Assembly (NCBI GenBank): GCA_017501525.1
Contig: JAFVWT010000004.1
Coordinates: 124,001-188,000, forward strand
Direction: 5' to 3'
Origin: Bacteroidales bacterium
Lineage (GTDB): Bacteria; Bacteroidota; Bacteroidia; Bacteroidales; UBA932
DNA length: 64,000 nucleotides
The position numbers were made by a program, and so were the translations under genes. A model generated the notes under the pieces. The model was given only the letters and a program-made list of their open reading frames with translations. It did no database searches and had not been told where the DNA came from. Shown here in pieces: positions 1 to 9,617 of the stretch (within the stretch, counting starts at the first letter, position 1; each line of letters starts with the position of its first letter).

Positions 1-818
1 CCTACTGATGCGTATGAAGGAGTACCTTTAGTAGCGTCACCATAGTTGTAACCGGCAGCTACTCTAACCATATCATTCCATTTGTACTCAGCTCCTACAG
101 CAGCTACAAATGCTTGAGATTCAAATGTCATACCTCCTTGTATATTAGCTGTGATAGCATGTTTCTCTTCTGCTCCGAATCTCTGTGTAGTACCTACACC
201 AAGTTGAACGTTTGCAGGAAGTGAATATATGCTTGTCTCGCTATATTTAAGTTTTGAGCCGATATTAGATGCTGTTACACCAACTCTCATGAATTTCAGA
301 TCCAACATAGCTCCAAAATCAGCTGAAACGGCACCTGCTTTAAGTTCAGGTGCATATTTGGTATTTACATAATTGATATTGGCTGATACTGAGAGGATGG
401 GGAGAATTCTAAATCCAAGACCTACTCCAAGAGCCATTTCATTTGGTTTGAACTCTTCATTTGTAATACCGTTAATACTTGTAACAGGATAGGGTTTGTG
501 CATGAGTGTTTTGAATCCTGCATTAATACTCATCCAATCAGTGATTCTTCCATAACCAGCGACTGCAATCATATTGGCTTGTGAAGGATTCCACATTCCG
601 TAAGATGCACCTACGTCCATTATATTCTCAGAGAATAGGGTGGATGCGGTATTATTCCACATTGCAAAAGAGGTGGCATACATTGCTGCACCTGTATTTG
701 CCATACCCATTACGTGTGCGTCGGGATTGTTCAAAAGGAACTCACCTGATTGGGCATTTGCTTTTCCGAATGTTAAGGCCGCGATAGTAATAAAGGCCGC
801 TTTTATTATATTTTTCAT
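1..818 (-). CDS. PorV/PorQ-family outer-membrane protein, partial (3' end outside window)
   Basis: Reading the minus strand from the ATG at 818 gives an open frame of about 272 codons that runs off the left edge. It starts with a signal peptide (MKNIIKAAF..., cleavage after AnAQ near residue 23), then NNPDAHVMGMANTGAAM and alternating hydrophobic strands rich in Gly, Asn and aromatic residues, as in the PorV/PorQ (FadL-like) barrel family of Bacteroidota. PorV shuttles type IX secretion cargo at the outer membrane; PorQ-like paralogues have less clear roles. The start overlaps the stop of the upstream subtilisin gene by one base (TAATG), so the two are translationally coupled. That coupling supports a role in exporting or anchoring the protease, but this is inference. 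True PorV cannot be told from other family members without the C-terminus. Confidence 0.75.
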   Translation of the reverse strand, partial: MKNIIKAAFITIAALTFGKANAQSGEFLLNNPDAHVMGMANTGAAMYATSFAMWNNTASTLFSENIMDVGASYGMWNPSQANMIAVAGYGRITDWMSINAGFKTLMHKPYPVTSINGITNEEFKPNEMALGVGLGFRILPILSVSANINYVNTKYAPELKAGAVSADFGAMLDLKFMRVGVTASNIGSKLKYSETSIYSLPANVQLGVGTTQRFGAEEKHAITANIQGGMTFESQAFVAAVGAEYKWNDMVRVAAGYNYGDATKGTPSYASV

Positions 819-3544
819 TATTGTTTCACGATGTTTTGTTTATACTCTCCGTTTGCCGATTTAATTATCAATGTGTATACGCCTGTAGGAACCTCCAACA
901 TATCTATCACAGCAGGTGTGAATGTTCCAATCTTATGGTCGCCTGTATATACTTCTTTACCATTTACAGAGACGATAGAGATGGTTGCATCTGCATCTTT
1001 GTCAGAGCGGATGAACAAGTTGTCCACTACAGGGTTAGGGTATGCACTGTATGATATGGAATCTCCACTTCCTTCAGGTAGTACAGCCACTTGGAATGAG
1101 GTAGTTAGAGTTAGTCCACCTGCGTCTGTAACTGTAATTGTTATATCTACAAAACCTAAGTCTACAGGAGATACTACGATATTTCCATTATTGTAGGTAG
1201 CATTAGCAACTCCTTTTACCGATGTTGTGATGTTGTACATCAAAAGGTCCATCTTCTCATCGCTTATATATTGAGCTACAGGGATTGTAACTGCAGTTGC
1301 TTTGGGTGAGGTGAATCTGATATTCTCAAATTCTTTGATTAGAGTGGGTGCTTCATTTCCTTCAACGGTAACATTGAATGCAACCGAAGATGACATACCA
1401 TATTCATCGGTAATCACAAGAGAACCGGTATTGGCACCTGTATTCATTGCTGCAGCATTGAATGTAAGATATGAGATTGCATCTTGACCAGGATTTAGTG
1501 CAAGTGATACTCCTGAGATTTGAGGATCAATCGAGTAGGAAAGTGAGTGACCATCGTTGTCATATATATGCAATTCTACATTTCTCGATTCTGAAGCAGC
1601 TTGCGAGATAGTCATAACGATTTCTTCGTTAGGAGTGATAATAGGAGCATTGTTGCCACCGGTTGTAACTGTTAGTGATTCACTTGGAATAGACTCCTGT
1701 TTAGAATAGTCAATTGCAGTAGCAACTACATAGTAAGTGGTGTTGAACTCAAGACCTTTAACTGTGCCGCTCATAGTGCTGCCGGCTGTTATACTTCCTA
1801 CTTCAAATTCTTGATAATCAGTAGAGCTAAGGTTGTTTTCATTAATAGCTGAGGTTTTGTAGTAGATTCTGATCTTGGTAGGTTTTCCGCTGTCGCTGTC
1901 GCGAGGAACAGTCAATGTGAAATCGATGTTGTTAGAGCGGGCCTCAATATCCAAATCAGTAATTTGGTCAGGAGCTTCTCCACCGCTACCCATTACGGCA
2001 AGTTCAGTATTGATAAGTCCTACTCCGAGTTCGCCTATATAGTTAGGATTGTAGTCGTCAATATTTCTGAATGATGCAAGTAGAATCTCTTTCAAATCTT
2101 CATTTGTAAATCCGGGACCACCCATATTTGAAACGACAAGAGCTGCTATACCTGAAACGTGAGGGCATGCCATTGATGTTCCTTGTAGTGCGGCATATCT
2201 GTTGCCGGGAGTTGTACTCCAGATTTCATTGTTGTCGTATGCATCTCCACCGGGAGCAGAAATGTCCACCCATGAACCATAGTTTGAGTAATATGCTCTT
2301 TCAAATTCTGCATCTATTGCTCCTACTGCAATTGCAGGTTCGTATGATGCAGGATAGCCTTCATAGTGGTCATCATTTCCTGAAGCAAATATAACAACAC
2401 CACCGGCCATAGGTCCTACTTGATTTCCGTTTTCGTCAAAACCTGCATATTTGATGAAGTAGTCGATAGCATCTTTGTCTTTTTGAGGAGTATCATGGAG
2501 GTTGTGGTTCGAGCCCTCTTCATATATATATCCCCAGCTATTTTGTGATATTACAGCACCGTGGTCTGCACCCCATTTGATTGCGCGTGAACCATCACCG
2601 CCTGCATCACCATTGAAAATCTGGCAAGACATAAGTCTTACACCGGGTACTCCCTTGGCAAAGTCACCACCGGCAACACCGCAAACACCTTTACCGTTGT
2701 TGTTTACAGCAGCTACTGTTCCGGCTACGTGTGTACCATGCTCATCCGCATAGATTGTATATCCGTTTTGTCCGTTTACGAAATTGTAACCATAAACCTT
2801 GTCGCCAGATTGTTTGGGGTTGATCCACATATTATCGGCAAGATCTTCGTGGGCGTAATCAATACCACCATCTACGACTGAGACGATAACTTCTTGATTA
2901 CCTGTCACTCCTGCTTCCCATACAGGGAATACATTGATGTCAGAGCCTGCTTCTGAATAATAGCGCGAACCATTGTTGTAGTAGTGCCATTGGTTTCCTA
3001 ATCTTGGATCATCGAAGGGTAATTCTGCATTTTGTTCTATGTTGGGAAGCATTTCGTCACCTTGTGCCTCAGCTACCACTTTATATTGGGGTCTTGTAAT
3101 ACGACGATTGTACTCAACAATGTCAATACCTTTGATTGCTTTAAGGTCGTCACCGGCTTTTGTCAACGAGGTCTCTTCATCAAAGTAAACGTAGTACCAG
3201 CGATGAAGACCTGCTTCACGGGTTCTTGGTTCAAAAACACCTGCGTGTTCAAATACTCTCTCCATTCTGACATTTCCGAGTTGGGAAAGTGGAGAAGCCA
3301 TTGATTTAACTTGAGCGGGAATCACCATACCATTTTCGTCGGTGTTAGCTTCCAACTCTTTTACAAGTTCTTCAGATACTTTGATTGAAACTTGGCCTGC
3401 ATAGAATAAGCGGGCAGGGTAAATTTGTCCATTTACCTGTACTTGTGTCTGTTCATCAAATTCAAGCTCTGCTCTGCTACATCCAACCAGTAGGGCTGTA
3501 GCCATAAGGCTTGAGACTAAGAAGAATGAAATTTTTTTAATCAT
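818..3544 (-). CDS. S8 (subtilisin) peptidase with lipobox, FN3 region and T9SS C-terminal sorting domain
   Basis: 908-residue secreted subtilisin. The N-terminus has a hydrophobic segment ending in a lipobox (LLVGC, Cys22). An N-terminal prodomain-like region covers about 40-150. The S8 catalytic domain (about 175-520) shows Asp225 in VVDGG, His269 in EHGTHVAG, oxyanion Asn390 in FASGN and Ser457 in GTSMACPHVSG, so it should be active. A fibronectin type III-like domain lies near 525-630, followed by cadherin-like repeats, and a type A T9SS sorting domain occupies about the last 75 residues (YPNPVVDNL ... GVYTL). Known for the family: such tails direct cargo through the type IX system to the surface. 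A lipoprotein signal on T9SS cargo is uncommon. The PorV-like gene follows with a one-base overlap. Confidence 0.93.
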   Translation of the reverse strand: MIKKISFFLVSSLMATALLVGCSRAELEFDEQTQVQVNGQIYPARLFYAGQVSIKVSEELVKELEANTDENGMVIPAQVKSMASPLSQLGNVRMERVFEHAGVFEPRTREAGLHRWYYVYFDEETSLTKAGDDLKAIKGIDIVEYNRRITRPQYKVVAEAQGDEMLPNIEQNAELPFDDPRLGNQWHYYNNGSRYYSEAGSDINVFPVWEAGVTGNQEVIVSVVDGGIDYAHEDLADNMWINPKQSGDKVYGYNFVNGQNGYTIYADEHGTHVAGTVAAVNNNGKGVCGVAGGDFAKGVPGVRLMSCQIFNGDAGGDGSRAIKWGADHGAVISQNSWGYIYEEGSNHNLHDTPQKDKDAIDYFIKYAGFDENGNQVGPMAGGVVIFASGNDDHYEGYPASYEPAIAVGAIDAEFERAYYSNYGSWVDISAPGGDAYDNNEIWSTTPGNRYAALQGTSMACPHVSGIAALVVSNMGGPGFTNEDLKEILLASFRNIDDYNPNYIGELGVGLINTELAVMGSGGEAPDQITDLDIEARSNNIDFTLTVPRDSDSGKPTKIRIYYKTSAINENNLSSTDYQEFEVGSITAGSTMSGTVKGLEFNTTYYVVATAIDYSKQESIPSESLTVTTGGNNAPIITPNEEIVMTISQAASESRNVELHIYDNDGHSLSYSIDPQISGVSLALNPGQDAISYLTFNAAAMNTGANTGSLVITDEYGMSSSVAFNVTVEGNEAPTLIKEFENIRFTSPKATAVTIPVAQYISDEKMDLLMYNITTSVKGVANATYNNGNIVVSPVDLGFVDITITVTDAGGLTLTTSFQVAVLPEGSGDSISYSAYPNPVVDNLFIRSDKDADATISIVSVNGKEVYTGDHKIGTFTPAVIDMLEVPTGVYTLIIKSANGEYKQNIVKQ

Positions 3545-3594
3545 AGATATTATAGTTATTAATTAGTAATTTGCCTACTATTTCAATGAAACTT

Positions 3595-3624
3595 CAAAAG
3601 TATAAAAAAATAGATAGAATCAAA
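3595..3624 (-). promoter_or_regulatory. Promoter of the subtilisin-PorV operon
   Basis: On the minus strand, TTTG (3621-3624) is followed after 18 bases by a perfect -7 box TACTTTTG (3595-3602). Transcription would start near 3588-3590, giving a leader of about 45 bases before the ATG at 3544. The spacing is one base short of the usual 19-20. Confidence 0.55.
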
Positions 3625-3861
3625 ATATTTATGTAGAAAAAATGCTTTTATGAATCGTAACTTGATTTTTAAAACATTAACAGATTAATCAATGGGTGTG
3701 CAATATACTTTACCAACAGTAAACATTGATCTATAAGAAAAAGTGTTATATTCTCTACCGAATTTGCTATTTCTCAACAGAAAATCAATAAAAGATTTTC
3801 GCTTTTTCACTTTGTCAGTCCAAATCTCACAAAAAGTAGAAATGAAAAAAAATAGGTGGAT

Positions 3862-3893
3862 TTTGTCTAATTCAAAATAAATTCATATCTTAG
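3862..3893 (+). promoter_or_regulatory. Probable promoter of the susC-susD operon
   Basis: TTTG (3862-3865), 20 bases, then TATCTTAG (3886-3893), one mismatch from the TAnnTTTG consensus. Transcription would begin near 3898, leaving an unusually long leader of about 220 bases before the ATG at 4120, which leaves room for leader-based regulation. Confidence 0.5.
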
Positions 3894-4119
3894 CAGTTGC
3901 TTATTGCGGATACTACGCATATAAGTAGTTAAGATAGAGTGTAAAACGAAAAAAATTGGAACTTACGAACTACTTAATGCCTTTCAAATTGTGTGCCAGT
4001 GCAGTTATTCAACATGCATCGGTTTCTCGTATATATAATATAGGTGTAGCAGAAAAACAAAACAAACAATTACATAAATTCAATTCAAAATCAATTATTA
4101 ATCTTTAAAAATTATCTAC

Positions 4120-7100
4120 ATGAAAAAGATCAGACTATTTTTAACAGGTCTTTTGATGGTGATGACCACTGCAGTTTTTGCTCAGGACATTACTGTTTCA
4201 GGAACTGTTACTGATGCCAGCACTGGTGAAACTGTAGCTGGAGCTGCTGTTCAGCTCAAAGGCAGTCTTACCCAGTATGCCATGACTGACGATCTTGGAA
4301 CTTATTCACTTTCAGTTCCTAATAACGGAGTCTTGGTAGTAAGTTTCTTAGGTTACAAAACTGTAGAGATTCCTGTAAATGGAAGAACTACTATCGATGT
4401 AGCTCTTGAACTTGAAGCAGAATTTTTGGAAGACGCTATCGTGGTTGGTTACGGTACCGCAAAGAAAATTACCTCTGTCGTAGGTTCTGCTGCAACAGTT
4501 AACCAAAAAGTTCTTTCGAACCGTCCTTCGGCAAATGCCGGTGACGCTCTTCAAGGACAGGTTGCTGGTTTGCAAATCTTCTCATCTACCGGTGAGCCTA
4601 TGTCAAACGTTTCTATGCGTCTTCGTGGTGTGAACTCAATCAACGCATCAAGCACTCCTCTTATCATCCTCGATGGTGCTCCTGTATCAAGCTCTATTTT
4701 CAACAGTTTGAACAGTAACGATATCGAGAACATGGTAGTCATGAAGGATGCTTCTTCAACAGCGATCTACGGTTCACGTGCTGCTAACGGTGTTATCTAC
4801 ATTACAACCAAAAAAGGTAGCAGAGCATCTGAAAAACCTGTAGTTTCTGTTCGTGGTCAATATGGTATCTCTACCATTGTAACTCACAAAATGGAGTTGA
4901 TGAACACCACACAGTGGTTTGACTTCAACAAGTTGGTTAATCCTTCATTTACTCTTACTCCTGATATGGAGGCAGCTTTGAGATTAGGTGTGAACACCAA
5001 CTGGCTTGAGTACTTCTTCAACGAAGCAGCTCCCGTTTGGTCTGCAGACTTGTCTGTTTCAGGTGCAACCGGAAGAACTGACTACTATTTCTCATTTGGT
5101 GCGTTCGACCAGACCGGTACAGCTCCTTATTCTGATTTGAACAGATATACCCTTCGTTCAAACATCAATACCAAAGTTAACGACTGGTTGAAAATGGGTC
5201 TAAACTTAGGTTTGACATATCAACAATATACTACAGCAGGTTTTGCTAATACAGGTAACTCTTGGTATAACCCTACCACTGCATCTAACTGGATGCTTCC
5301 TTGGGTAACCCCTTATAACTATATCGAAGATGAGAACGGAGAAAAAGTAGGAATTGACTACTCTACTGAAAGAGATTATTTCTCAGAAGTGGGAATGTAC
5401 AACACTTACTATCTACAAAAACTTCAACCTTCAACCAACTCATATGCTCGTTTGAATGGTAGCATGTATCAGGAAATCACTCCTATTAAAGGTTTGACAT
5501 TGCGTGCTCAACAGTCTATCGAGGCTTATGACTATCGTTATACCTACATCTGTAATCCTGATCCTACAGCACCTATCGGTGGTGGTGAAGATGCAGTTGG
5601 TGTATTTGCAGGTAATGGTTCAAGAAGTGAATCTTTCACACGTTATTATCAATTCACTTTGACTAATACAGCTGAGTATAAATTTGATGTTGAGAAGAAT
5701 AACTTCGCAATCCTATTGGGTCAGGAGGCTATTCTTGATGACGCTGAGGGATTTGGAGTAGATGTTGACGGTTTGACTGACTGGAGAACAAACTTCTTGT
5801 CACATGGTACCAAAACCAATACCCCTAGCCAATCTTTCTCAGAAACATCTTATAACTCATATTTCGCTCGTTTGTCATACGACTATAACAGCAAATATTT
5901 CCTAGATGCATCTTGGCGTATTGACGGTTCTTCACTATTTGGTAAAAACAAACGTTATGCTAACTTCTATTCAGTTGGTGCAATGTGGGATATCAAACGT
6001 GAGGATTTTATGCAAAATGCTTCTTGGTTGAATGACCTTCGCTTGAAAGCCAGCTATGGTACAACCGGTAACTCAGGTATCCCTAACTATCTTCCTTATG
6101 GTACAATCGGAACTTATGGTGCACAATATAATGGCGCTGCAGGTTGGGGCGTTGGTAACCCTTCAAACGATGACTTGACTTGGGAAACAATCGAGACCCT
6201 TAACATCGGTATCACAGGTAGAATGTGGAACTTCTTCAATGTGTCAGCTGAGTTCTATAACAAGATGACTCGCGATATGTTGATGGAAATCCCTTATTCA
6301 TATACAACCGGTCACGGTGGTGGTTGGGGTAACGTAGGTAATATGTTGAATAGAGGTGTTGACGTAGAATTAGGTTTCGACGTTGTTCAAACTCAGAACA
6401 CATACTTCAACATCAAGACTAACTTCAACTACAACTACAACGAAATTACCGAATTGTTCGGTGGTCGTGACAAATATACCATTGCAAATACCGGTATCTC
6501 TTATCAAACAGGTTATCCTTATGGTGAGTTCTACTATGTACGCTCAGCAGGTGTTGACCCTCAAGATGGTATGCAAATGTGGTATGACCTTGACGGTAAC
6601 AAGACAAAACAATTCTCAGATGCTTACGCTGTCATGACAGGTAAACAACGTTTTGCTCCTTGGTCAGGTGGTCTTCAACTTAACTTCCAGTACAAAGGCC
6701 TTTATGTAGGTGCTGACTTCTCATGGGTAGCAGGTAAATGGACTGTAAACAATGACCGTTACTTTATCACCAACCCTAAATTTGTCTCTACAAACATGAA
6801 TGGTGTTACTGAGTTGTTCGACATTTGGACTAAACCCGGTCAGGTAACTGATGTACCTTCTATCGATTCACCTCGTGAATTTGATACAACCCTTCTTGAA
6901 GATGCATCATTCTTCCGTCTTAAAAACTTGCAGATTTCATACGAATTCCCTAAAGCTTGGATGCAAAAAACCGGTTTCATCGGAAGTATGAGAGTTTATG
7001 CTATCGGACGTAACTTGTTTACATTAACCAAATATCAAGGTTATGACCCTGAGGTTGACTCAAACCTTCAAATGGGTGTATATCCTAACTCAAGACAGTT

Positions 7101-7128
7101 TACTGTAGGTCTTGAATTCACATTCTAA
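4120..7128 (+). CDS. SusC/RagA-family TonB-linked outer-membrane receptor
   Basis: 1002 residues, normal for the family. Signal peptide 1-21 (AvFAQ), a carboxypeptidase-regulatory-like domain (24-98, VSGTVTDASTGE), a TonB-box-like DAIVVGYG at 105-112, the plug (about 113-233; LIILDGAPV, AIYGSRAANGVIYIT), then a 22-strand barrel ending in a terminal Phe (EFTF). SusC proteins import oligosaccharides, peptides or other large nutrients through the outer membrane with TonB energy. The partner susD begins 14 bases downstream. The window has a TonB-ExbBD set at 45.8-47.7 kb that could serve it. No enzyme or sensor sits next to the pair, so the ligand is unknown; a RagAB-type peptide ligand is possible because peptidases occur in the window, but this is weak. 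Prolines are almost all CCT, typical of a highly expressed gene here. Confidence 0.96.
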   Translation: MKKIRLFLTGLLMVMTTAVFAQDITVSGTVTDASTGETVAGAAVQLKGSLTQYAMTDDLGTYSLSVPNNGVLVVSFLGYKTVEIPVNGRTTIDVALELEAEFLEDAIVVGYGTAKKITSVVGSAATVNQKVLSNRPSANAGDALQGQVAGLQIFSSTGEPMSNVSMRLRGVNSINASSTPLIILDGAPVSSSIFNSLNSNDIENMVVMKDASSTAIYGSRAANGVIYITTKKGSRASEKPVVSVRGQYGISTIVTHKMELMNTTQWFDFNKLVNPSFTLTPDMEAALRLGVNTNWLEYFFNEAAPVWSADLSVSGATGRTDYYFSFGAFDQTGTAPYSDLNRYTLRSNINTKVNDWLKMGLNLGLTYQQYTTAGFANTGNSWYNPTTASNWMLPWVTPYNYIEDENGEKVGIDYSTERDYFSEVGMYNTYYLQKLQPSTNSYARLNGSMYQEITPIKGLTLRAQQSIEAYDYRYTYICNPDPTAPIGGGEDAVGVFAGNGSRSESFTRYYQFTLTNTAEYKFDVEKNNFAILLGQEAILDDAEGFGVDVDGLTDWRTNFLSHGTKTNTPSQSFSETSYNSYFARLSYDYNSKYFLDASWRIDGSSLFGKNKRYANFYSVGAMWDIKREDFMQNASWLNDLRLKASYGTTGNSGIPNYLPYGTIGTYGAQYNGAAGWGVGNPSNDDLTWETIETLNIGITGRMWNFFNVSAEFYNKMTRDMLMEIPYSYTTGHGGGWGNVGNMLNRGVDVELGFDVVQTQNTYFNIKTNFNYNYNEITELFGGRDKYTIANTGISYQTGYPYGEFYYVRSAGVDPQDGMQMWYDLDGNKTKQFSDAYAVMTGKQRFAPWSGGLQLNFQYKGLYVGADFSWVAGKWTVNNDRYFITNPKFVSTNMNGVTELFDIWTKPGQVTDVPSIDSPREFDTTLLEDASFFRLKNLQISYEFPKAWMQKTGFIGSMRVYAIGRNLFTLTKYQGYDPEVDSNLQMGVYPNSRQFTVGLEFTF

Positions 7129-7142
7129 TACGGTAAGAGAAA

Positions 7143-8654
7143 ATGAAAAAGATTATTTATAGATTATCATTGTTAGTGGCCATGTCTTTTGGCCTTGCAA
7201 GTTGCAACATGGATTTACCTCCTCAAGGGGTAATTAGTCCTAATGAAGCACTTCAATCATATTCTGATGCCCTTGCCCTTCGTACCGGATTGTATATCAA
7301 TCTTAGAGGCAATGTAGCAGGAGATGTAGTTTACAGTCCTGAGCTTCAGAGTGACTTCTTCCACGCTACTACTTCGTTTGGAAATAGAGGCGGTGATTTT
7401 TATGAGTGGACTTTCACTTCAGCTAATGGAACAGCACTTAACTGGTGGGCAGGTTACTACAGCTCTATCGCTGATGTAAACTTCTTCCTTGCAGCAGCTA
7501 ATGATGTTGACACAGGTAACTGGAAAGATTCTGAAAAAGCAGATTTGGAAATATTCAAAGGTGAAGCTTATTTCCTTCGTGCTTACTACCACTCTATTCT
7601 TGCTGACAGATTCTGTGCTAATTATGTAGGAAACGAAGATTCATACGGTATTCCTTATATTACAGAATATGCTCCTACATCAGACCAAACCAAATACCCT
7701 GAACGTGGTATTCTTTCTGATACTTATCAAAGAATTATGGAAGACTTGACTTCAGCAGCTCAAATGGTTTCTACTCCTGGTCAAGTAGCAAGTATCTGGA
7801 TTACTTCTGACATGGTTAAAGCCCTTACAGCAAGAGTTGCTTTGAATATGGGAGACTATGCTACAGCTATCGCCAATGCTTCAGCTATTATCGACAGCTC
7901 ACGTTATCCATTGGTTACTTCTGCTGCAGATATGGAAGGTCTTTGGGTAAATGACTCAGGTAAGGAATGTATCTTTATGACTGATGCAGACTTCTCTACA
8001 TCTTCACTTCCTCCTACAAACAACTACGATTACATGGGTTACAATGCAGCTCAAAACTTGTATGCTCCTGGTTATGTTCCTGAACAATGGGTAATTGACC
8101 TATATGACCAAGGTGATATTAGATTTGGTCAGTTCTTCTCAGAAGAAACCATTACTCTAACCGGTAATGCAACTCACCAACTTTATATCTTCACCAAATT
8201 CCCTGGTAACCCTGAACTTCGTCAAAGTGACAACGACCAAAACTATATCAATAAAGCAAAACCTTTCCGTGCTGCTGAAATGTATCTTGTTTTGGCTGAA
8301 GCTTACGCAAGAAGTAATGATGCAACCAATGCTAACGAAATTTTGAACGAACTTCGTGGCAAACGTATGCCTAACTATGCTCCTCAAAACTATTCAGGTC
8401 AATCTCTTCTTGATGAAATTCTTAAGGAAAGAGCAAGAGAACTTATCGGTGAAGGTTTCCGTATCTCTGACTTGAAACGTTTTGGTAAGGGTATCCAGAG
8501 AGGTGATGCTCAGGTAGCTGCAGCTCTGTACTTGCCTGATACTTACGAAGTATTTGAAAGAGGTTCTGACGATTTCAGAATGGTTTATCCTATCCCTCAA
8601 GAGGAATTGGATTCTAACCCTAATATGAATGGTCAGCAAAATGAAGGTTATTAA
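7143..8654 (+). CDS. SusD/RagB-family nutrient-binding lipoprotein
   Basis: 503 residues with lipobox LASC (Cys21), so it is an outer-membrane, probably surface-exposed lipoprotein. It shows the SusD layout: an N-terminal helical TPR-like core (FKGEAYFLRAYYHSILADRF near 140-160), and a C-terminal half with FRAAEMYLVLAEAYAR followed by an LRGKR-like and a LKRFGKG-like segment (the canonical RELIGEG-RISDLKR region near 430-455). SusD forms the lid of the SusC barrel and binds the ligand. It follows susC by 14 bases and precedes a small lipoprotein by 19 bases, so the three are one operon. The ligand cannot be read from the sequence. Confidence 0.95.
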   Translation: MKKIIYRLSLLVAMSFGLASCNMDLPPQGVISPNEALQSYSDALALRTGLYINLRGNVAGDVVYSPELQSDFFHATTSFGNRGGDFYEWTFTSANGTALNWWAGYYSSIADVNFFLAAANDVDTGNWKDSEKADLEIFKGEAYFLRAYYHSILADRFCANYVGNEDSYGIPYITEYAPTSDQTKYPERGILSDTYQRIMEDLTSAAQMVSTPGQVASIWITSDMVKALTARVALNMGDYATAIANASAIIDSSRYPLVTSAADMEGLWVNDSGKECIFMTDADFSTSSLPPTNNYDYMGYNAAQNLYAPGYVPEQWVIDLYDQGDIRFGQFFSEETITLTGNATHQLYIFTKFPGNPELRQSDNDQNYINKAKPFRAAEMYLVLAEAYARSNDATNANEILNELRGKRMPNYAPQNYSGQSLLDEILKERARELIGEGFRISDLKRFGKGIQRGDAQVAAALYLPDTYEVFERGSDDFRMVYPIPQEELDSNPNMNGQQNEGY

Positions 8655-8673
8655 TAGTTAATAAGATTTTAAA

Positions 8674-9510
8674 ATGAAGTATATTAAAATATCATTAGCA
8701 ATTGCAGCTCTTCTAACTCTTTTTGCGTCTTGTACAAAGAGATCTTTCGATGTTGTAACGGGAGATACTAAAGTTGAGTTTGTCAATTCAAATATTGAAG
8801 TTTCTTTGACAGGTGCATTCCACTATGTACCTATTCAAATGGTTGATACTGCTGCCACTGCTGCACTCGCTACTGTAGAGTATGTAGGTGGTACTGTTAC
8901 TCTTGCAGATGGTACTACACGTCCTCTTGAGGCAAGAGAGAAAACTGATACAGTTGCAGCTGAAATTATCTTTACTTCTATGGAAGTATATGTTGGTGCG
9001 TATGATTCAGACGTAGATAAAGGTAATCTTCCTAGCAACAATCTTGAATTCCGTCTCCCTTACTACAGAGATTATCAAAAAGTTGAGCTTAACTTCAAAT
9101 TAATCGGCACAAACGTTAATGAGGGTGGTAACACTACTTGTACATACGTTGCTCAAAAGGCTCAAGGAGTTGTGATTGAAGGTACTTATCTTGTTGAAGA
9201 TGAGGAATTTGTTTTCATTAAGGAAAGTGATACCAAGTACTGGTTTGAATATGCAGTACAGGGTGGTGATATTTCTGCAGAGAGAGTTGATAATACATTG
9301 ATTTTCTCTCTAACAGATTTTGTCGAAACTCAGGGTTACAAGTTGCAAATTTGTGCGTGTCACGATGGATACTATTACCCAGATGAGGCTGCTCAGGTAA
9401 CCTTTAATGCTGACGGATTGACTTTGGATAACGGTATGTTCTATGGTGACTTCGAACAAGGTGCTGCATATTTTGGTATTATGGCAGGTGCCACTGGTTC
9501 ACGGAAATAA
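8674..9510 (+). CDS. Small lipoprotein of the susCD operon, function unknown
   Basis: 278 residues; lipobox FASC with Cys20 (MKYIKISLA...LFASC). The rest looks like a beta-rich, two-domain protein: an N-terminal stretch resembling a BACON/Big-like or DUF1735-type strand domain (about 30-160), and a C-terminal half with many aromatic residues (KYWFEYAVQGG, YGDFEQGAAYFG). I do not recognise a named family. Its position directly after susD, before a strong terminator, is that of SusE/SusF-like or other surface glycan- or ligand-binding accessory lipoproteins; assigning it that role is inference from position only. Confidence 0.85.
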   Translation: MKYIKISLAIAALLTLFASCTKRSFDVVTGDTKVEFVNSNIEVSLTGAFHYVPIQMVDTAATAALATVEYVGGTVTLADGTTRPLEAREKTDTVAAEIIFTSMEVYVGAYDSDVDKGNLPSNNLEFRLPYYRDYQKVELNFKLIGTNVNEGGNTTCTYVAQKAQGVVIEGTYLVEDEEFVFIKESDTKYWFEYAVQGGDISAERVDNTLIFSLTDFVETQGYKLQICACHDGYYYPDEAAQVTFNADGLTLDNGMFYGDFEQGAAYFGIMAGATGSRK

Positions 9511-9531
9511 TTTTTATACAAAGTAACTTCA

Positions 9532-9562
9532 AAGGGCTGACCGATAGGTTGGCCCTTTTTTT
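9532..9562 (+). terminator. Intrinsic terminator of the susCD operon
   Basis: A 10-bp stem AGGGCTGACC/GGTTGGCCCT (two G-U pairs, loop GATA) is followed at once by a run of T. It lies 22 bases after the lipoprotein stop. Confidence 0.9.
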
Positions 9563-9590
9563 GTTTTATTACTTATTTTGGTTATTTTTG
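9560..9590 (+). promoter_or_regulatory. Consensus promoter for the 9618 gene
   Basis: TTTG (9560-9563), 19 bases, TATTTTTG (9583-9590): perfect at both boxes. The -33 box lies inside the U-tract of the preceding terminator. Expected start near 9595, leader about 22 bases. Confidence 0.75.
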
Positions 9591-9617
9591 TTCTTATATC
9601 AACCAAAATAATTAAAT

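Larger units (their letters stand above)
3545..4119. other. Divergent intergenic region between subtilisin and susC
   Basis: 575 AT-rich bases without a gene. It carries a promoter at each side (3595-3624 minus, 3862-3893 plus). Between them are a 7-bp hairpin GAAAATC/GATTTTC (3780-3800) and a spaced inverted repeat ATCAATG/CATTGAT (about 3689-3732), either of which could be a protein-binding site; neither is proven. The susC leader (about 3898-4119) holds a 9-bp inverted repeat, TAAGTAGTT (3922-3930) with AACTACTTA (3968-3976). No regulator gene (SusR, hybrid two-component, ECF sigma/anti-sigma) is encoded here. Confidence 0.6.

Noticed and set aside
831..1196. 121-codon open frame on the plus strand
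   Set aside because: It lies antisense inside the subtilisin gene, shows no domain and is one of many such shadows along this gene.
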